A stretch of DNA of 64,000 bases, taken from NCBI GenBank assembly GCA_030550615.1, contig JAUQPA010000003.1:1-64000 (forward strand), read 5' to 3'. This document shows, piece after piece, positions 20,363 to 29,821 of the stretch. Source of the DNA: Thermoproteota archaeon. GTDB taxonomy: Archaea > Thermoproteota > Thermoprotei_A > Sulfolobales > Desulfurococcaceae. The notes below the pieces were generated by a model, which was not told the DNA's origin, did not search any database, and saw only the letters and a program-made list of their open reading frames with translations. Each line of letters starts with the position of its first letter. The stretch's first letter is position 1. The position numbers and the translations under genes were made by a program.

Positions 20363-21010
20363 TTGCAAAGGAGACCATTAGTAATCGCGATATATGATCC
20401 AAGATGGTTCATGAACGTTATTAAATTACTAAAAAAACGTGGTGTGATATTTCATCATTATTACTCAAGAAATGAGGTACCTGTTGGAAGTGTATTATAC
20501 ACTGATCTAGAGCAAATCGTAAATGAGATATCGGATAGGAGAGACCTATTAGTAATCTATGATCCAGCTAAGTCATGTAGGAAACTTGAAGAAGCTATAC
20601 TTGCAACAATGTATATTAGTGAATACAGAAGCATAGTTATCGGCGTAGACCCTGGTCAACTCATCAGCTACGTTGTTCTAGGAGATGAAACTCTGGTGTT
20701 TTATGGAGAGGGGGGTATTAGAGATTTCGAGAAGGATTTAAATTATATATTGTACTGTATTCCATTCAAAGAGATCAGAATTAAAGTTGGTGCAGGGTGG
20801 AGATCAAGCGAAATCATAGAGTTCGTTAAATCTAAATATAAACAAATCCCCCTAGAATTAGTGGATGAAGCAAGTACCTCGCCAAGTAGAAGTAGAATAG
20901 ATGAAGTAATATATTCCTCTAAGCGGCTTCGCGGATTAAAACCTTTCAGGTACAAAGACATTTATGCAGCTTATAGAATTGCTTTAAGTAAAGGCATAGA
21001 GGTATTGTAG
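20363..21010 (+). CDS. RNase H-fold (RuvC/YqgF-like) protein
   Basis: IVIGVDPGQLISYVVLGDETLVFYGEGG; acidic residues spaced C-terminally (VDEASTSPSRSRIDEV). Confidence 0.5.
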   Translation: MQRRPLVIAIYDPRWFMNVIKLLKKRGVIFHHYYSRNEVPVGSVLYTDLEQIVNEISDRRDLLVIYDPAKSCRKLEEAILATMYISEYRSIVIGVDPGQLISYVVLGDETLVFYGEGGIRDFEKDLNYILYCIPFKEIRIKVGAGWRSSEIIEFVKSKYKQIPLELVDEASTSPSRSRIDEVIYSSKRLRGLKPFRYKDIYAAYRIALSKGIEVL

Positions 21011-21013
21011 TCA

Positions 21014-22255
21014 ATGCCTGGTTTAAAGCTCTCTAGAAACGAAGGAGTAAAGTTATTTGGACCCATGTCTGTTACCGTAGGAAGAGGATGCGTAGATGTA
21101 CATGGTAAAATAACGTGCGCAGGGGAAAGATTCATCATACATAGAACAAGGAACTACGTTGTTATAGCCGTTGAGGATAGTGAGCTAGACGTCTCGATGA
21201 TTGATGAATCTCAAATACAAGCACTCGAGGACACGGATCCATACAGGGAGAAACGAGTTGTTATAAACGACATTCTCAAAAATAACTACAGGAAAGTAGT
21301 TGTCGTAGGATGCGTAGATTGTGGAAAAACATCATTTGTGACGATGACTTACAATGTTTTGCTATCGAGCGGTCGTAGACCAGTAGTTATAGATGGAGAT
21401 GTTGGTCAAGCCGATATAGGTCCACCAGGATTCGTTTCAATGGGTTTCTCCGAGGCCCCCGTGTACTGGATCAACGAACTGAAACCGGCGATGATGAGGT
21501 TCATAGGTGATATTAAACCACATGGTTACAGTAGTTTAATTATTCATGAAATCAAAAAACTAGCGGAAGCTTCATCCGCGAAAGGATTTGATAGCATAAT
21601 AGTAGATACAGATGGCTGGGTTAAAGATGAACCTGGAATAAATCATAAATTCTCATTAATAGAAGAACTAAAACCCGACGCAATAGTGGTACTAGGTGAA
21701 GATCTCAAAGATATATTCAAGCACTTTTCTAAACTTGGCATAAGGATCTACGAGCTGAATGTACCCAAACACAGGAAAACGCGTAGTCGCGAGGAACGTA
21801 GGATGCTTAGAAGTTATAAATACCGAGAGTTCCTTGAAAACGCTGGATTAGTGAGATTAAAAATGGATGGTGTTTTAATTCAGGGATGTGGGTTATTCCA
21901 TGGCGTTGAAATAGATGCATCCAGCATAGGAAAACTAATTGAAGGGAAAGTAATTTATGCAACAAAGCTTCCCGGTCAATTAAATATTTACGGTTCCATA
22001 AAAACATATCATGGTGATGAGTTGAAAAACATGGGTTTTGAAAAAGTAAAGATCTACCCTACTGGGTTTGAAAAAGGTTTATACTGTGCTGTTGGATTGC
22101 TTGGAGGATCAGAGTACCCGTGTTTAATCGAGAAATTCGATTTTGAATCACGTGAAGTTGCTTTAAGAACGAAATACAATAGCAAAATAGAGGTTCTTAA
22201 ATTATCAAAAATAAAGTTAACACAGGATTTCACCGAGGAGTACATAGAGGTGTAA
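21014..22255 (+). CDS. polynucleotide 5'-hydroxyl kinase (Clp1/GRC3 family)
   Basis: VVVVGCVDCGKTSF P-loop, VIDGDVGQADIGPPGFVSMG. Confidence 0.85.
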   Translation: MPGLKLSRNEGVKLFGPMSVTVGRGCVDVHGKITCAGERFIIHRTRNYVVIAVEDSELDVSMIDESQIQALEDTDPYREKRVVINDILKNNYRKVVVVGCVDCGKTSFVTMTYNVLLSSGRRPVVIDGDVGQADIGPPGFVSMGFSEAPVYWINELKPAMMRFIGDIKPHGYSSLIIHEIKKLAEASSAKGFDSIIVDTDGWVKDEPGINHKFSLIEELKPDAIVVLGEDLKDIFKHFSKLGIRIYELNVPKHRKTRSREERRMLRSYKYREFLENAGLVRLKMDGVLIQGCGLFHGVEIDASSIGKLIEGKVIYATKLPGQLNIYGSIKTYHGDELKNMGFEKVKIYPTGFEKGLYCAVGLLGGSEYPCLIEKFDFESREVALRTKYNSKIEVLKLSKIKLTQDFTEEYIEV

Positions 22256-22260
22256 TATTA

Positions 22261-23547
22261 TTGAATTTAAATGATCTATTGGAGTACGCTGCCCAGCTAA
22301 ACAAAACCATTATTAAAGCAGGATCTATCGGCTCCGAGTACGAAATCACGAGGCTTAGCTATAGAAACAGAGATTCTCTAGTTCTCGCGGAAATAAAAGG
22401 ATACGAGGACTTCGTTATTTACACGAATATTCTTACAAGAAGAAATGATATCGTTAAATTATTAAAGGCGAGTAATCTCGAAGAAGCATATGGTATTATT
22501 GAAAAATCTAGTCAAACGCGTCGTCAGCTTGAAACAGTTAATTTCAGTGATTATTTCGTTGAAGTCGAAGCGGATCTATCCAGGATACCCTTCATTAAAT
22601 ATTACAGGGAGGATGGAGGCAGTTATTTAACTAGCTCCATTTATATTGCATGCTATGAAAATATATGTAACGCTAGTTACCATAGGACAATGTATTTATC
22701 TAGAAATAAAGCAACACTTAGAGTTGTTCCACGCCACTTGAACTACATCATGTCAAAGTATTTTGAAAAAAACATGAATGCCCCGGTCGCACTAGTTCTC
22801 GGATTAGACCCTCACCATGAAATTGCAGCTGCGATGTCTCCCCCGCTAGGAGTCTTCGAAGTAGAAATAGGTGCATCGCTCGGTGGTGAAAATAAAGTCG
22901 TGAAAACCCCCATTCACCGTATACCTGTACCAGCTAATGCAGGAGTAATTATAGAAGGATTTATCTCAAGAGATGAAAAAGCACGTGAAGGACCTTTTAC
23001 AGATATATTGATGTTGCTTGATAAAGAAAGAGATCAACCCGTATTTGTAGCCGAACACGTGTACATATCACGTAAAAGACCACCTGTAGTACATGCCATT
23101 GTACCTGGATTATGGGAGCATCAGTTACTAATGGGTTTCCCAAGGGAAGCGCATATATACACAGAAGTTAAAAGAGTAGCGCCATGTGTTAAAGGAGTTA
23201 GGTTAACAGAAGGTGGCGCAATGTGGCTCCACTGCATTATATCCGTGGGCAGGGAGTGCTCGGAGGGGGATGCTAAGCTAGCTGCAATAGCCGCTATATC
23301 AGCTCATCCAAGTGTTAAACATGTTCTAGTCGTAGATGATGACATTGACTTAGAGAACAGCTATTCCATAGAATGGGCTATTGCAACTAGGCTCAAGGGT
23401 GGAGAAGACATTGTTGTATTAAAGAACATACGGGGAAGCACTTTAGAACCTAGGAGCAGGGATGGCGTGGGCGACAAGGTTATTATAATAGCAATAGCGC
23501 CTAGAAGCGATCAAAGCTACAAGTACAAGCGCGTAGAGGTCCCGTAA
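22261..23547 (+). CDS. UbiD-family decarboxylase, likely anhydromevalonate phosphate decarboxylase
   Basis: UbiD-like sequence; adjacent to AcnX pair as in archaeal mevalonate clusters. Confidence 0.82.
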   Translation: MNLNDLLEYAAQLNKTIIKAGSIGSEYEITRLSYRNRDSLVLAEIKGYEDFVIYTNILTRRNDIVKLLKASNLEEAYGIIEKSSQTRRQLETVNFSDYFVEVEADLSRIPFIKYYREDGGSYLTSSIYIACYENICNASYHRTMYLSRNKATLRVVPRHLNYIMSKYFEKNMNAPVALVLGLDPHHEIAAAMSPPLGVFEVEIGASLGGENKVVKTPIHRIPVPANAGVIIEGFISRDEKAREGPFTDILMLLDKERDQPVFVAEHVYISRKRPPVVHAIVPGLWEHQLLMGFPREAHIYTEVKRVAPCVKGVRLTEGGAMWLHCIISVGRECSEGDAKLAAIAAISAHPSVKHVLVVDDDIDLENSYSIEWAIATRLKGGEDIVVLKNIRGSTLEPRSRDGVGDKVIIIAIAPRSDQSYKYKRVEVP

Positions 23548-23551
23548 TGAA

Positions 23552-24718
23552 ATGTATCTCACCAAGGAGCAGGAGAAGATGTTAAATGGCGAGTATGGTT
23601 GGGCTGTTGCTAAAGCAATGGAAATTCTAGTTAAAGTGGGTGAGGCAGTAAATGCACCTAGATTAATAGAAGTTAAGCACGCGCATGTATCCGGGGTTTC
23701 TTATACAAACATCGGCAAATACGGATTAGATTTCATAATGGATTTCTACAGGAAAGGAGGTAGAGCGAGAATATACACGACGATAAATCCAGGGTGTGTT
23801 GATTACTCGGGTTTTTCAAGCATTATAAGTAACAAGTACTTGAATGAACAATTACTAATAGACCGTGCTTTAATTGGAATGGGGTTTAAACCAGTATTCA
23901 CGTGTATACCATACTATTATAGACCCCCTATGCCCGGGGAACACCTAGCATGGGGGGAAAGTAGTGCTGTAATCTACGCAAATTCTATTAGTGGAGCATT
24001 CACCAATAGAGAAGGGGGGCCAATATCTCTGGCAGCCTCTATTACTGGTTACACCTACATGGCTGGATTCCACCTGTTGAAAAATAGAATTGCACAAGTA
24101 GAGCTATATGTTTCAGAGGAGGTATTAAGTAGCCCGATAGGTGCTCTTGGACTATGGATCGGAGATCACGTGAAGAAAATACCTTTGATAAAAAACATAA
24201 ATCGTGAATCCCTAAGCAGGTTGAAGATACTTCTTTCATCCATGGCGGCGAGCGGTAGTCACGCATTCGCTGTTCTCGAGCACATTACACCTAGGAATAC
24301 ATATAGCCTTGAGATCGAAGATAAAGTACACATTGAGAAGAATATGATTGAAAAATACATTGGTGATGAAATATCCCCCGGTGAGAAAATACTTGGTTAC
24401 ATTGGATGCCCCCATTTACATCCATTTGAACTTCTGGAATTAGTTCGTTTAATTAGGAAACGCGGGTCCGTTAGGAGAGGAAAGCTGCTTCTAACTATTC
24501 CACCAGAATTTCTCTCGAAGTACAATTACTTAGTATATGAGCTGAGGGCGCGCGGAGTAGATGTAGCGACGGGAACGTGCCCTGTTGTATCAACCTTCCG
24601 TGAAAAATACGACGTAGTAGTTACTAATAGTGGTAAAGCAGCGTTCTATATTCGTAGAATACATAACGTTAAAACGAGAATCGCGGAAATTAAAGAGGTT
24701 GTAAATTATGTCACCTAA
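23552..24718 (+). CDS. aconitase X catalytic (large) subunit, likely phosphomevalonate dehydratase
   Basis: AcnX-type sequence (YLTKEQEKMLNGEYGWAVAKAMEILVKVGEA, HVSGVSYTNIG). Confidence 0.85.
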   Translation: MYLTKEQEKMLNGEYGWAVAKAMEILVKVGEAVNAPRLIEVKHAHVSGVSYTNIGKYGLDFIMDFYRKGGRARIYTTINPGCVDYSGFSSIISNKYLNEQLLIDRALIGMGFKPVFTCIPYYYRPPMPGEHLAWGESSAVIYANSISGAFTNREGGPISLAASITGYTYMAGFHLLKNRIAQVELYVSEEVLSSPIGALGLWIGDHVKKIPLIKNINRESLSRLKILLSSMAASGSHAFAVLEHITPRNTYSLEIEDKVHIEKNMIEKYIGDEISPGEKILGYIGCPHLHPFELLELVRLIRKRGSVRRGKLLLTIPPEFLSKYNYLVYELRARGVDVATGTCPVVSTFREKYDVVVTNSGKAAFYIRRIHNVKTRIAEIKEVVNYVT

Positions 24719-25106
24719 GGCCAGGATTAAAGTTAAACCAATTGTACCTGGTTATTGCAAGGGAGAAGTACTTTTATTAAATAGATTCATTAGCTTCTTC
24801 GGCGAGGTGGATCCTGAAACAAGCTGCTTAAGGGAGAACATGGAGATATGTGTAGCAAGTAAAGTGCTTGTTTTTAAAGGAAGTAGAGGTAGTACCGTTG
24901 GACCATACATAATATATGCCTTGAAGAAAAACAACAAGCACCCGGTTTGCATGATAGTAGAGGAAGCTGAACCATTACTGATTGCTGGATGTGTTCTCGG
25001 GGAAATACCTTTATATGTAGTTGAGTCCATTAATGCATTGGAATCTGGGAAAATAATAGAAGTCAAGGTTGAAGGCAATGAATACTACATCTACGCCCCC
25101 GACTAG
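24708..25106 (+). CDS. aconitase X swivel (small) subunit
   Basis: Swivel-domain motif KVLVFKGSRGSTVGPYIIYAL. Confidence 0.85.
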   Translation: MSPKARIKVKPIVPGYCKGEVLLLNRFISFFGEVDPETSCLRENMEICVASKVLVFKGSRGSTVGPYIIYALKKNNKHPVCMIVEEAEPLLIAGCVLGEIPLYVVESINALESGKIIEVKVEGNEYYIYAPD

Positions 25107-25716
25107 AGGATTATTCATTGTGCTTGAGGGTATAGATGGCTCAGGTAAAACAACTATGGCTAAGAAACTAATTGAGAACCTGAGTGCTATGGGTTATAGA
25201 GCTTCATATACATATGAACCTACAGACTCCGACATAGTTACAGTAGTGAAGACTAGATATAAAGCCTATAGAGATCCGTATATTGATGCATTAACGTTTG
25301 CTCTGGATAGATTAATACATGTTAAATCAAAAATTAAGCCATTACTGGATAACGGCTATGTTGTAATATCAGATCGATATTTCTATAGTAGCGTTGCTTA
25401 TCAAACCGCGTGCGGAGCGCCCATGGAGTGGGTGATCGAAGTGAACAAGTGGGCTCTTCGACCAGATCTTGCTATATACCTGGATATTGATCCAGATCTA
25501 GCGTTGAAACGTAAAGGAACATCCTCATCTAGGTTCCCGGAGTTCGAGAACATTGAGCTTATGAGAAGAGTTAGAACCATATACTTAGAGTTAGTTAAAC
25601 GTGGATTATTAGTAATGATCGATGCTTCTCGAAGTATTGATGCAGTATACCATGATATCGAAAAACTCGTTCTAAGTAAATTAACATCTAAGACTACTAC
25701 TTCTTCCTCATCATAG
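25069..25716 (+). CDS. tmk: thymidylate kinase
   Basis: FIVLEGIDGSGKTTMAKKL, VISDRYFYSSVAYQ. Confidence 0.93.
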   Translation: MKAMNTTSTPPTRGLFIVLEGIDGSGKTTMAKKLIENLSAMGYRASYTYEPTDSDIVTVVKTRYKAYRDPYIDALTFALDRLIHVKSKIKPLLDNGYVVISDRYFYSSVAYQTACGAPMEWVIEVNKWALRPDLAIYLDIDPDLALKRKGTSSSRFPEFENIELMRRVRTIYLELVKRGLLVMIDASRSIDAVYHDIEKLVLSKLTSKTTTSSSS

Positions 25717-26053
25717 ATTTTAATCTCTGGATTCTCTCAACAACTTCTAGCCATTTAATCAAATCTGTTGGATCAGCGTCTGGAATATTACTAAGGGATT
25801 CGATTGTTCTTAATGCTAGTGCTTCTAGTCGGTCTAGTACGTGGGACATGTAAGTCATTGAATAAACTTCTCTGGCTTCCTCGTCTGTTTTCACAACGTG
25901 TATTTTCCCGTGAACGGGGCAAACTATTTCACCGCTTTTAAGTTTAAATAATGGTAAGTTGCAGCCTTCAACGGGGCAAATTTCAGCTAACATTACTGCG
26001 CCGGATTTCAGTAGCTCAGCCATGATCTTAATGGGGTCTCTCGCGGGCTCCAT
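25697..26053 (-). CDS. autoantigen p27-like (SSSCA1 family) zinc-finger protein
   Basis: MAELLKSGAVMLAEICPVEGCNLPLFKLKSGEIVCPVHGK. Confidence 0.75.
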   Translation of the reverse strand: MEPARDPIKIMAELLKSGAVMLAEICPVEGCNLPLFKLKSGEIVCPVHGKIHVVKTDEEAREVYSMTYMSHVLDRLEALALRTIESLSNIPDADPTDLIKWLEVVERIQRLKSMMRKK

Positions 26054-26118
26054 TTACCGCCACCGCTTTAAAAGCATATAAGTTAAATATGTGCTGTTTC
26101 TAACAAGAAAACAGTAAT

Positions 26119-26142
26119 CCCCGTTTATAAACAGTAACGGGG
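26119..26142 (+). promoter_or_regulatory. 5'-leader hairpin upstream of UPF0147 gene
   Basis: CCCCGTT - 10 nt - AACGGGG, 9 nt before ATG. Confidence 0.3.
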
Positions 26143-26151
26143 TGACCTGAA

Positions 26152-26421
26152 ATGAGTAGAGTCATTGATAATGAAGCTAAGATTAAAAACGCTATATATA
26201 TGCTCGTGACTATTATTAATGATACAGCTGTTCCAAGAAATATCAGGAGGGCTGCTACAGAGGCTTTAAATTACCTTAGAGACGAAAGATATTCTCCGGG
26301 TGTAAGAGCCGCTAATGCTATAAGCGCGTTGGATCAGGTTAGCCAGGATCCCAACATGCCTTTAAGCGCTAGAACAAGAATATGGCAAATTATCGCACTT
26401 CTCGAAACAATCAAAGACTAG
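26152..26421 (+). CDS. UPF0147 family protein
   Basis: Short helical protein [47 protein letters not shown]. Confidence 0.85.
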   Translation: MSRVIDNEAKIKNAIYMLVTIINDTAVPRNIRRAATEALNYLRDERYSPGVRAANAISALDQVSQDPNMPLSARTRIWQIIALLETIKD

Positions 26422-26483
26422 GATTATGTTTTTCAATTTTATACACATTCATAAGCCTTGGGTATTAGTAGAGAGGGTTTCTC

Positions 26484-27920
26484 ATGGTAAACGTGAGAGT
26501 TAGAGGTATTTACGCAACCGCTATATCTAAAATTCTAATTAATGAAGGATTTAAAATAATTGAAGCCAGCGATAAAATACGTGAAAGACTTAATGTAGGA
26601 TTCAATACTGCTCCTTGCGATGTAACAATTAAGAATACCGAGAACCCCGATGAAATCCTAGTGATTGGATCTCCCGACGAAGCTAGGGTGATTTTCAATG
26701 TTCTCGTCGAGAAGCTGAAATACGTGTTTAAATGGGAGTCTAAAATCGAACTAAACTCAGTATACTTAGCTCTGATAGCAGAGAAGCGTGGGGATTGCTG
26801 CATAGCGGATCTAGGGGAAGCGAAAGGCGTACTCTATCCTTGTAAAGAAGATGTAGGTGGCAAAGTAATAGTTGGAGTAAAACACTCTCCTATTAAACCA
26901 GGAGATAAATTGATTTTAACGAGGAACTTCAGAGTTGTTGGTAAATACGTGCACATTATTCACGGAGAGCAAAAGATCTCTTTTTCAGAGCATATACACG
27001 GTGAGGATGCCAAAGCAAAGTTATCTGCAATAGCTATTTCGAAGTTAATGGGATCAGGGCTAGGTGTTCATTTCAGAAGTAGTGCAAAATACGCAGATAA
27101 GGAAAGTTTGATTTCCGAAATAGAACAGTTAACGGAGGAGTATAAGAGAATTCTTCAACTAGCTCGAGATGCAAGTAAACCAGTAAAATTACGCAGCGGC
27201 GAGTTTATAGCTATAGTTAGCTTGAGTAGTCTCGCAAAACAAATCCTAGATGAACATCGCAGAGCAGTTGCATTTACCTTGAGTAGACATCACAGCTTAA
27301 AGTCCATGGGTTTAAGTAATTTAGTTGACTTCGCTGAATCAGTGTTATCAGGAGTAAATGCAACTATAGGTGAAAACCTGGAGAAAGGTGTATTGAATTA
27401 CCTCGCGGAGAGATTAAGGGAAATAGGTAAAGTAGAAATATTGCACGTTAAACCAACCGGGGAGATCCTGAGGCTTCAGCCCGGGAGAGTTCTTGATGTA
27501 AAAGTACACGATAATAAATTAATAGCGGTTTTGGAGCGAGTTATCAAGTCGCCGGGGATATATGATGGATTAGGTATTGAAAAGAAACCGGGGGATTTAG
27601 ACTACGTGGTAGTAGATACAAGTAAACCTATTCTCCAACACAACTACTTCAGAGACGGAAACTGGCTTGGAACATATATAAACATAAACACGCCGCCGGA
27701 AATCTCGGAGAGCAGTATAAAATACCATGATTTACTCATAGATATAGTAATATTCCCAACCAAGGAAGTAAAAGTCATCGATACCGAGGAAATAAAGAAG
27801 CTTCACGAGGATGGTATAATTACAGATGAATTATTTGAATACGCTCAACAAACTGTTCAACAAATATTATTGAATCCCGATAACTACATTTTTAACCCTT
27901 TAAAAAATCATAGAAATTAA
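26484..27920 (+). CDS. FAU-1-like RNA-binding / ribonuclease (RNase E/G-type plus DUF402)
   Basis: Overall architecture; C-terminal DUF402-like DLDYVVVDTSKPILQHNYFRDGNWLGTYININTPPEI. Confidence 0.8.
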   Translation: MVNVRVRGIYATAISKILINEGFKIIEASDKIRERLNVGFNTAPCDVTIKNTENPDEILVIGSPDEARVIFNVLVEKLKYVFKWESKIELNSVYLALIAEKRGDCCIADLGEAKGVLYPCKEDVGGKVIVGVKHSPIKPGDKLILTRNFRVVGKYVHIIHGEQKISFSEHIHGEDAKAKLSAIAISKLMGSGLGVHFRSSAKYADKESLISEIEQLTEEYKRILQLARDASKPVKLRSGEFIAIVSLSSLAKQILDEHRRAVAFTLSRHHSLKSMGLSNLVDFAESVLSGVNATIGENLEKGVLNYLAERLREIGKVEILHVKPTGEILRLQPGRVLDVKVHDNKLIAVLERVIKSPGIYDGLGIEKKPGDLDYVVVDTSKPILQHNYFRDGNWLGTYININTPPEISESSIKYHDLLIDIVIFPTKEVKVIDTEEIKKLHEDGIITDELFEYAQQTVQQILLNPDNYIFNPLKNHRN

Positions 27921-27924
27921 TAGT

Positions 27925-28009
27925 GCGGGGGTGCCCGAGCTTGGTCAAAGGGGTCGGGCTTAGGACCCGATGGCGTAGGCCTGCGTGGGTTCGAATCCCA
28001 CCCCCCGCA
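27925..28009 (+). tRNA. tRNA-Leu (anticodon UAG)
   Basis: GCGGGGG/CCCCCGC acceptor, anticodon loop CTTAGGA, long variable arm, GGTTCGAATCC T-loop; no encoded CCA. Confidence 0.93.
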
Positions 28010-28012
28010 CTC
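27963..28012. repeat. attL (3' half of tRNA-Leu)
   Basis: ggacccgatggcgtaggcctgcgtgggttcgaatcccaccccccgcactc. Confidence 0.85.
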
Positions 28013-28253
28013 TTGCTTTGAGAGGAAGTTAACTACTTCCTCTGCTAGTGCTTTGGCAATCCGCTTGAAGTCTCGTTTACTCAGCTTGTAGTTAACCTGG
28101 TTCTCCAGCTTGTATATCTGGTATATCCTCACCAGCTCCTCGAGTGGACCAATATACCTTGTGAACACTCCCTGAGGAGTCCTGTACTGCTCGTAGACGT
28201 ACAGCCTCCCCTTAACCTTATTTCACTACAAGGGTCATGCTTATCGACGCATC

Positions 28254-28317
28254 TCTCACCCGGTATTTACATAGGGGAACCAGAAAACCGTTATCCCCTA
28301 TTATCCCTTGGGTGAGA
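28254..28317. repeat. nested double inverted repeat
   Basis: TCTCACCC...GGGTGAGA enclosing ATAGGGGA...TCCCCTAT. Confidence 0.6.
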
Positions 28318-28321
28318 AGGT

Positions 28322-29023
28322 GAAGATAGCAACTCCAATATCAGCACTAGCAGTACTACTGTTAACTCTGGCAGTAATGTCACTACAGACATCAGCGGCG
28401 ATCATGGTGTTAATTGAGAAAGATCTGCACCACACTAACGATCGAGCCCCCACAAGACTATGGAGTACCCGCTGTGCATAGTACTAGTTCTGACCTTCGT
28501 GCCTGGGAACAGAACATCCTCATTAGTCATCAACATTCCTGTGTCTATCAATATCGGGAACAAAACAGTAACATGGATAGTGAAGATACCGGTGGAGGTC
28601 AACGGAGAAGTGAAGTCTATCTATATCAAGCAAAAGTCCGGCATGGAAAAATCTGAGATATGGGCAACGCCTGCACCAACCCCGACTACTACACCCGTTG
28701 CTCAGCCAGCACCGGTGCCTGCAATGTAACCTGTGCCTCTACCAATGCAGCAATCACCACTATATCAGAGAGAGGTTGTAACGGTGACCAGGGTTGTAAC
28801 CGAGACCCAGGTGGTTCACCAGTCTGTAGGCGCCTCCATTGAAACGCTGTTGGTTGCGGTAGTGGCGATCCTCGCGGTAACAGTAACGGCGTGGCTGGCA
28901 ACCAAGAGAAAGCCCGCACCTCCATCACCGTCTGCATCACTATCTCCACCAGCGTCTCCGCTGACACCTCCACCCAATGCGGAGATCCAAGTGGACGCAG
29001 GAGAAGTGCTCAGGCCCAGTTAG
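28322..29023 (+). pseudogene. decayed secreted/surface protein with Pro-rich stretch and C-terminal TM
   Basis: GTG start with signal-like peptide VKIATPISALAVLLLTLAVMSLQTSAA; at least one frameshift; ORFs 28460-28729 and 28733-29023 share a frame separated by one TAA. Confidence 0.65.
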
Positions 29024-29167
29024 TCAACCCCATTTGTTTTTCCACTACCTTCCCTCCTCCTTAGATCTTTTAAGGATGTTAGACCCAAGCTATGAGCATT
29101 GACATGTCTGATTTAACAAAGATATATAAGGGATTTTTTATATATCATAAATACGAGTGAAACAAAC

Positions 29168-29506
29168 ATGTCCCAAGTCCAAACTCAAGAATTAAAGATA
29201 GAGGTCCCCAGGGAAAAAGTACCAGAGCTCTACAGGTTCACGGACGTGTACATATACCCATCGAAGTTCGTAACACACACAGAGTATCAGAAAATATTGT
29301 GGATGTGTGGTTACGATATCGTGAGTTTCTTGTTCTACGGCATGTGCTGGGAACTCGACGTCATCAGGTGGTTCTACTCTGAAGAAGATGGAAAAGATGA
29401 CTACCCCTTCGATCCCGTGAAGGCATACGACGAGATCATAGACGTTCTGTACGAGAACGAGAAGTTCTGTTCCTCTATGTTCAACCCATCTACTGAGAGG
29501 GGTTGA
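29168..29506 (+). CDS. orphan element-encoded protein
   Basis: ORF preceded by TATA-like tatataagg; no recognised motif. Confidence 0.6.
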   Translation: MSQVQTQELKIEVPREKVPELYRFTDVYIYPSKFVTHTEYQKILWMCGYDIVSFLFYGMCWELDVIRWFYSEEDGKDDYPFDPVKAYDEIIDVLYENEKFCSSMFNPSTERG

Positions 29507-29509
29507 GAA

Positions 29510-29821
29510 ATGGAACTACGAGAGTTCAAAGCACTCAGCTTATCTAAGCTAATGACTATTGCGAAGAAGCTTAAAGAAAAGTACCCTGATCGAGTCGAGA
29601 GAATAGACCGCATAGTTGATATGCTAGCAACAAAGCTACAGCAGTTGAGAACATTCACACTGACAGACTACCTGTTCACAGTATATCAAGTGTCCAAGGA
29701 GTTCGCGGAGTTCGCTGAGCTAGTGCCAGACGAGGAAACGGTCAGAGAACTCCTCAAGGGGGATGACGATAGTAAAGTTCAAGCGATGCTTCGAAGAAAT
29801 CGAAAATCGAAATCAGACTAA
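29510..29821 (+). CDS. orphan element-encoded helical protein
   Basis: ORF 3 nt after the preceding stop; no recognised motif. Confidence 0.6.
   Translation: MELREFKALSLSKLMTIAKKLKEKYPDRVERIDRIVDMLATKLQQLRTFTLTDYLFTVYQVSKEFAEFAELVPDEETVRELLKGDDDSKVQAMLRRNRKSKSD

Larger units (their letters stand above)
27917..28216 (-). pseudogene. N-terminal integrase segment (intN) of an SSV-type tyrosine recombinase
   Basis: Extending the ORF upstream gives NKVKGRLYVYEQYRTPQGVFTRYIGPLEELVRIYQIYKLENQVNYKLSKRDFKRIAKALAEEVVNFLSKQECGGWDSNPRRP; reads outward through attL into the tRNA; stop or frameshift just before K-V-K-G. Confidence 0.65.

Noticed and set aside
28414-28656. alternative ORFs 28414-28656 and 28660-28842
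   Set aside because: Mostly frame-shifted readings of the decayed surface-protein gene; only the N-terminal piece (RKICTTLTIEPPQDYGVP) may be part of the original frame
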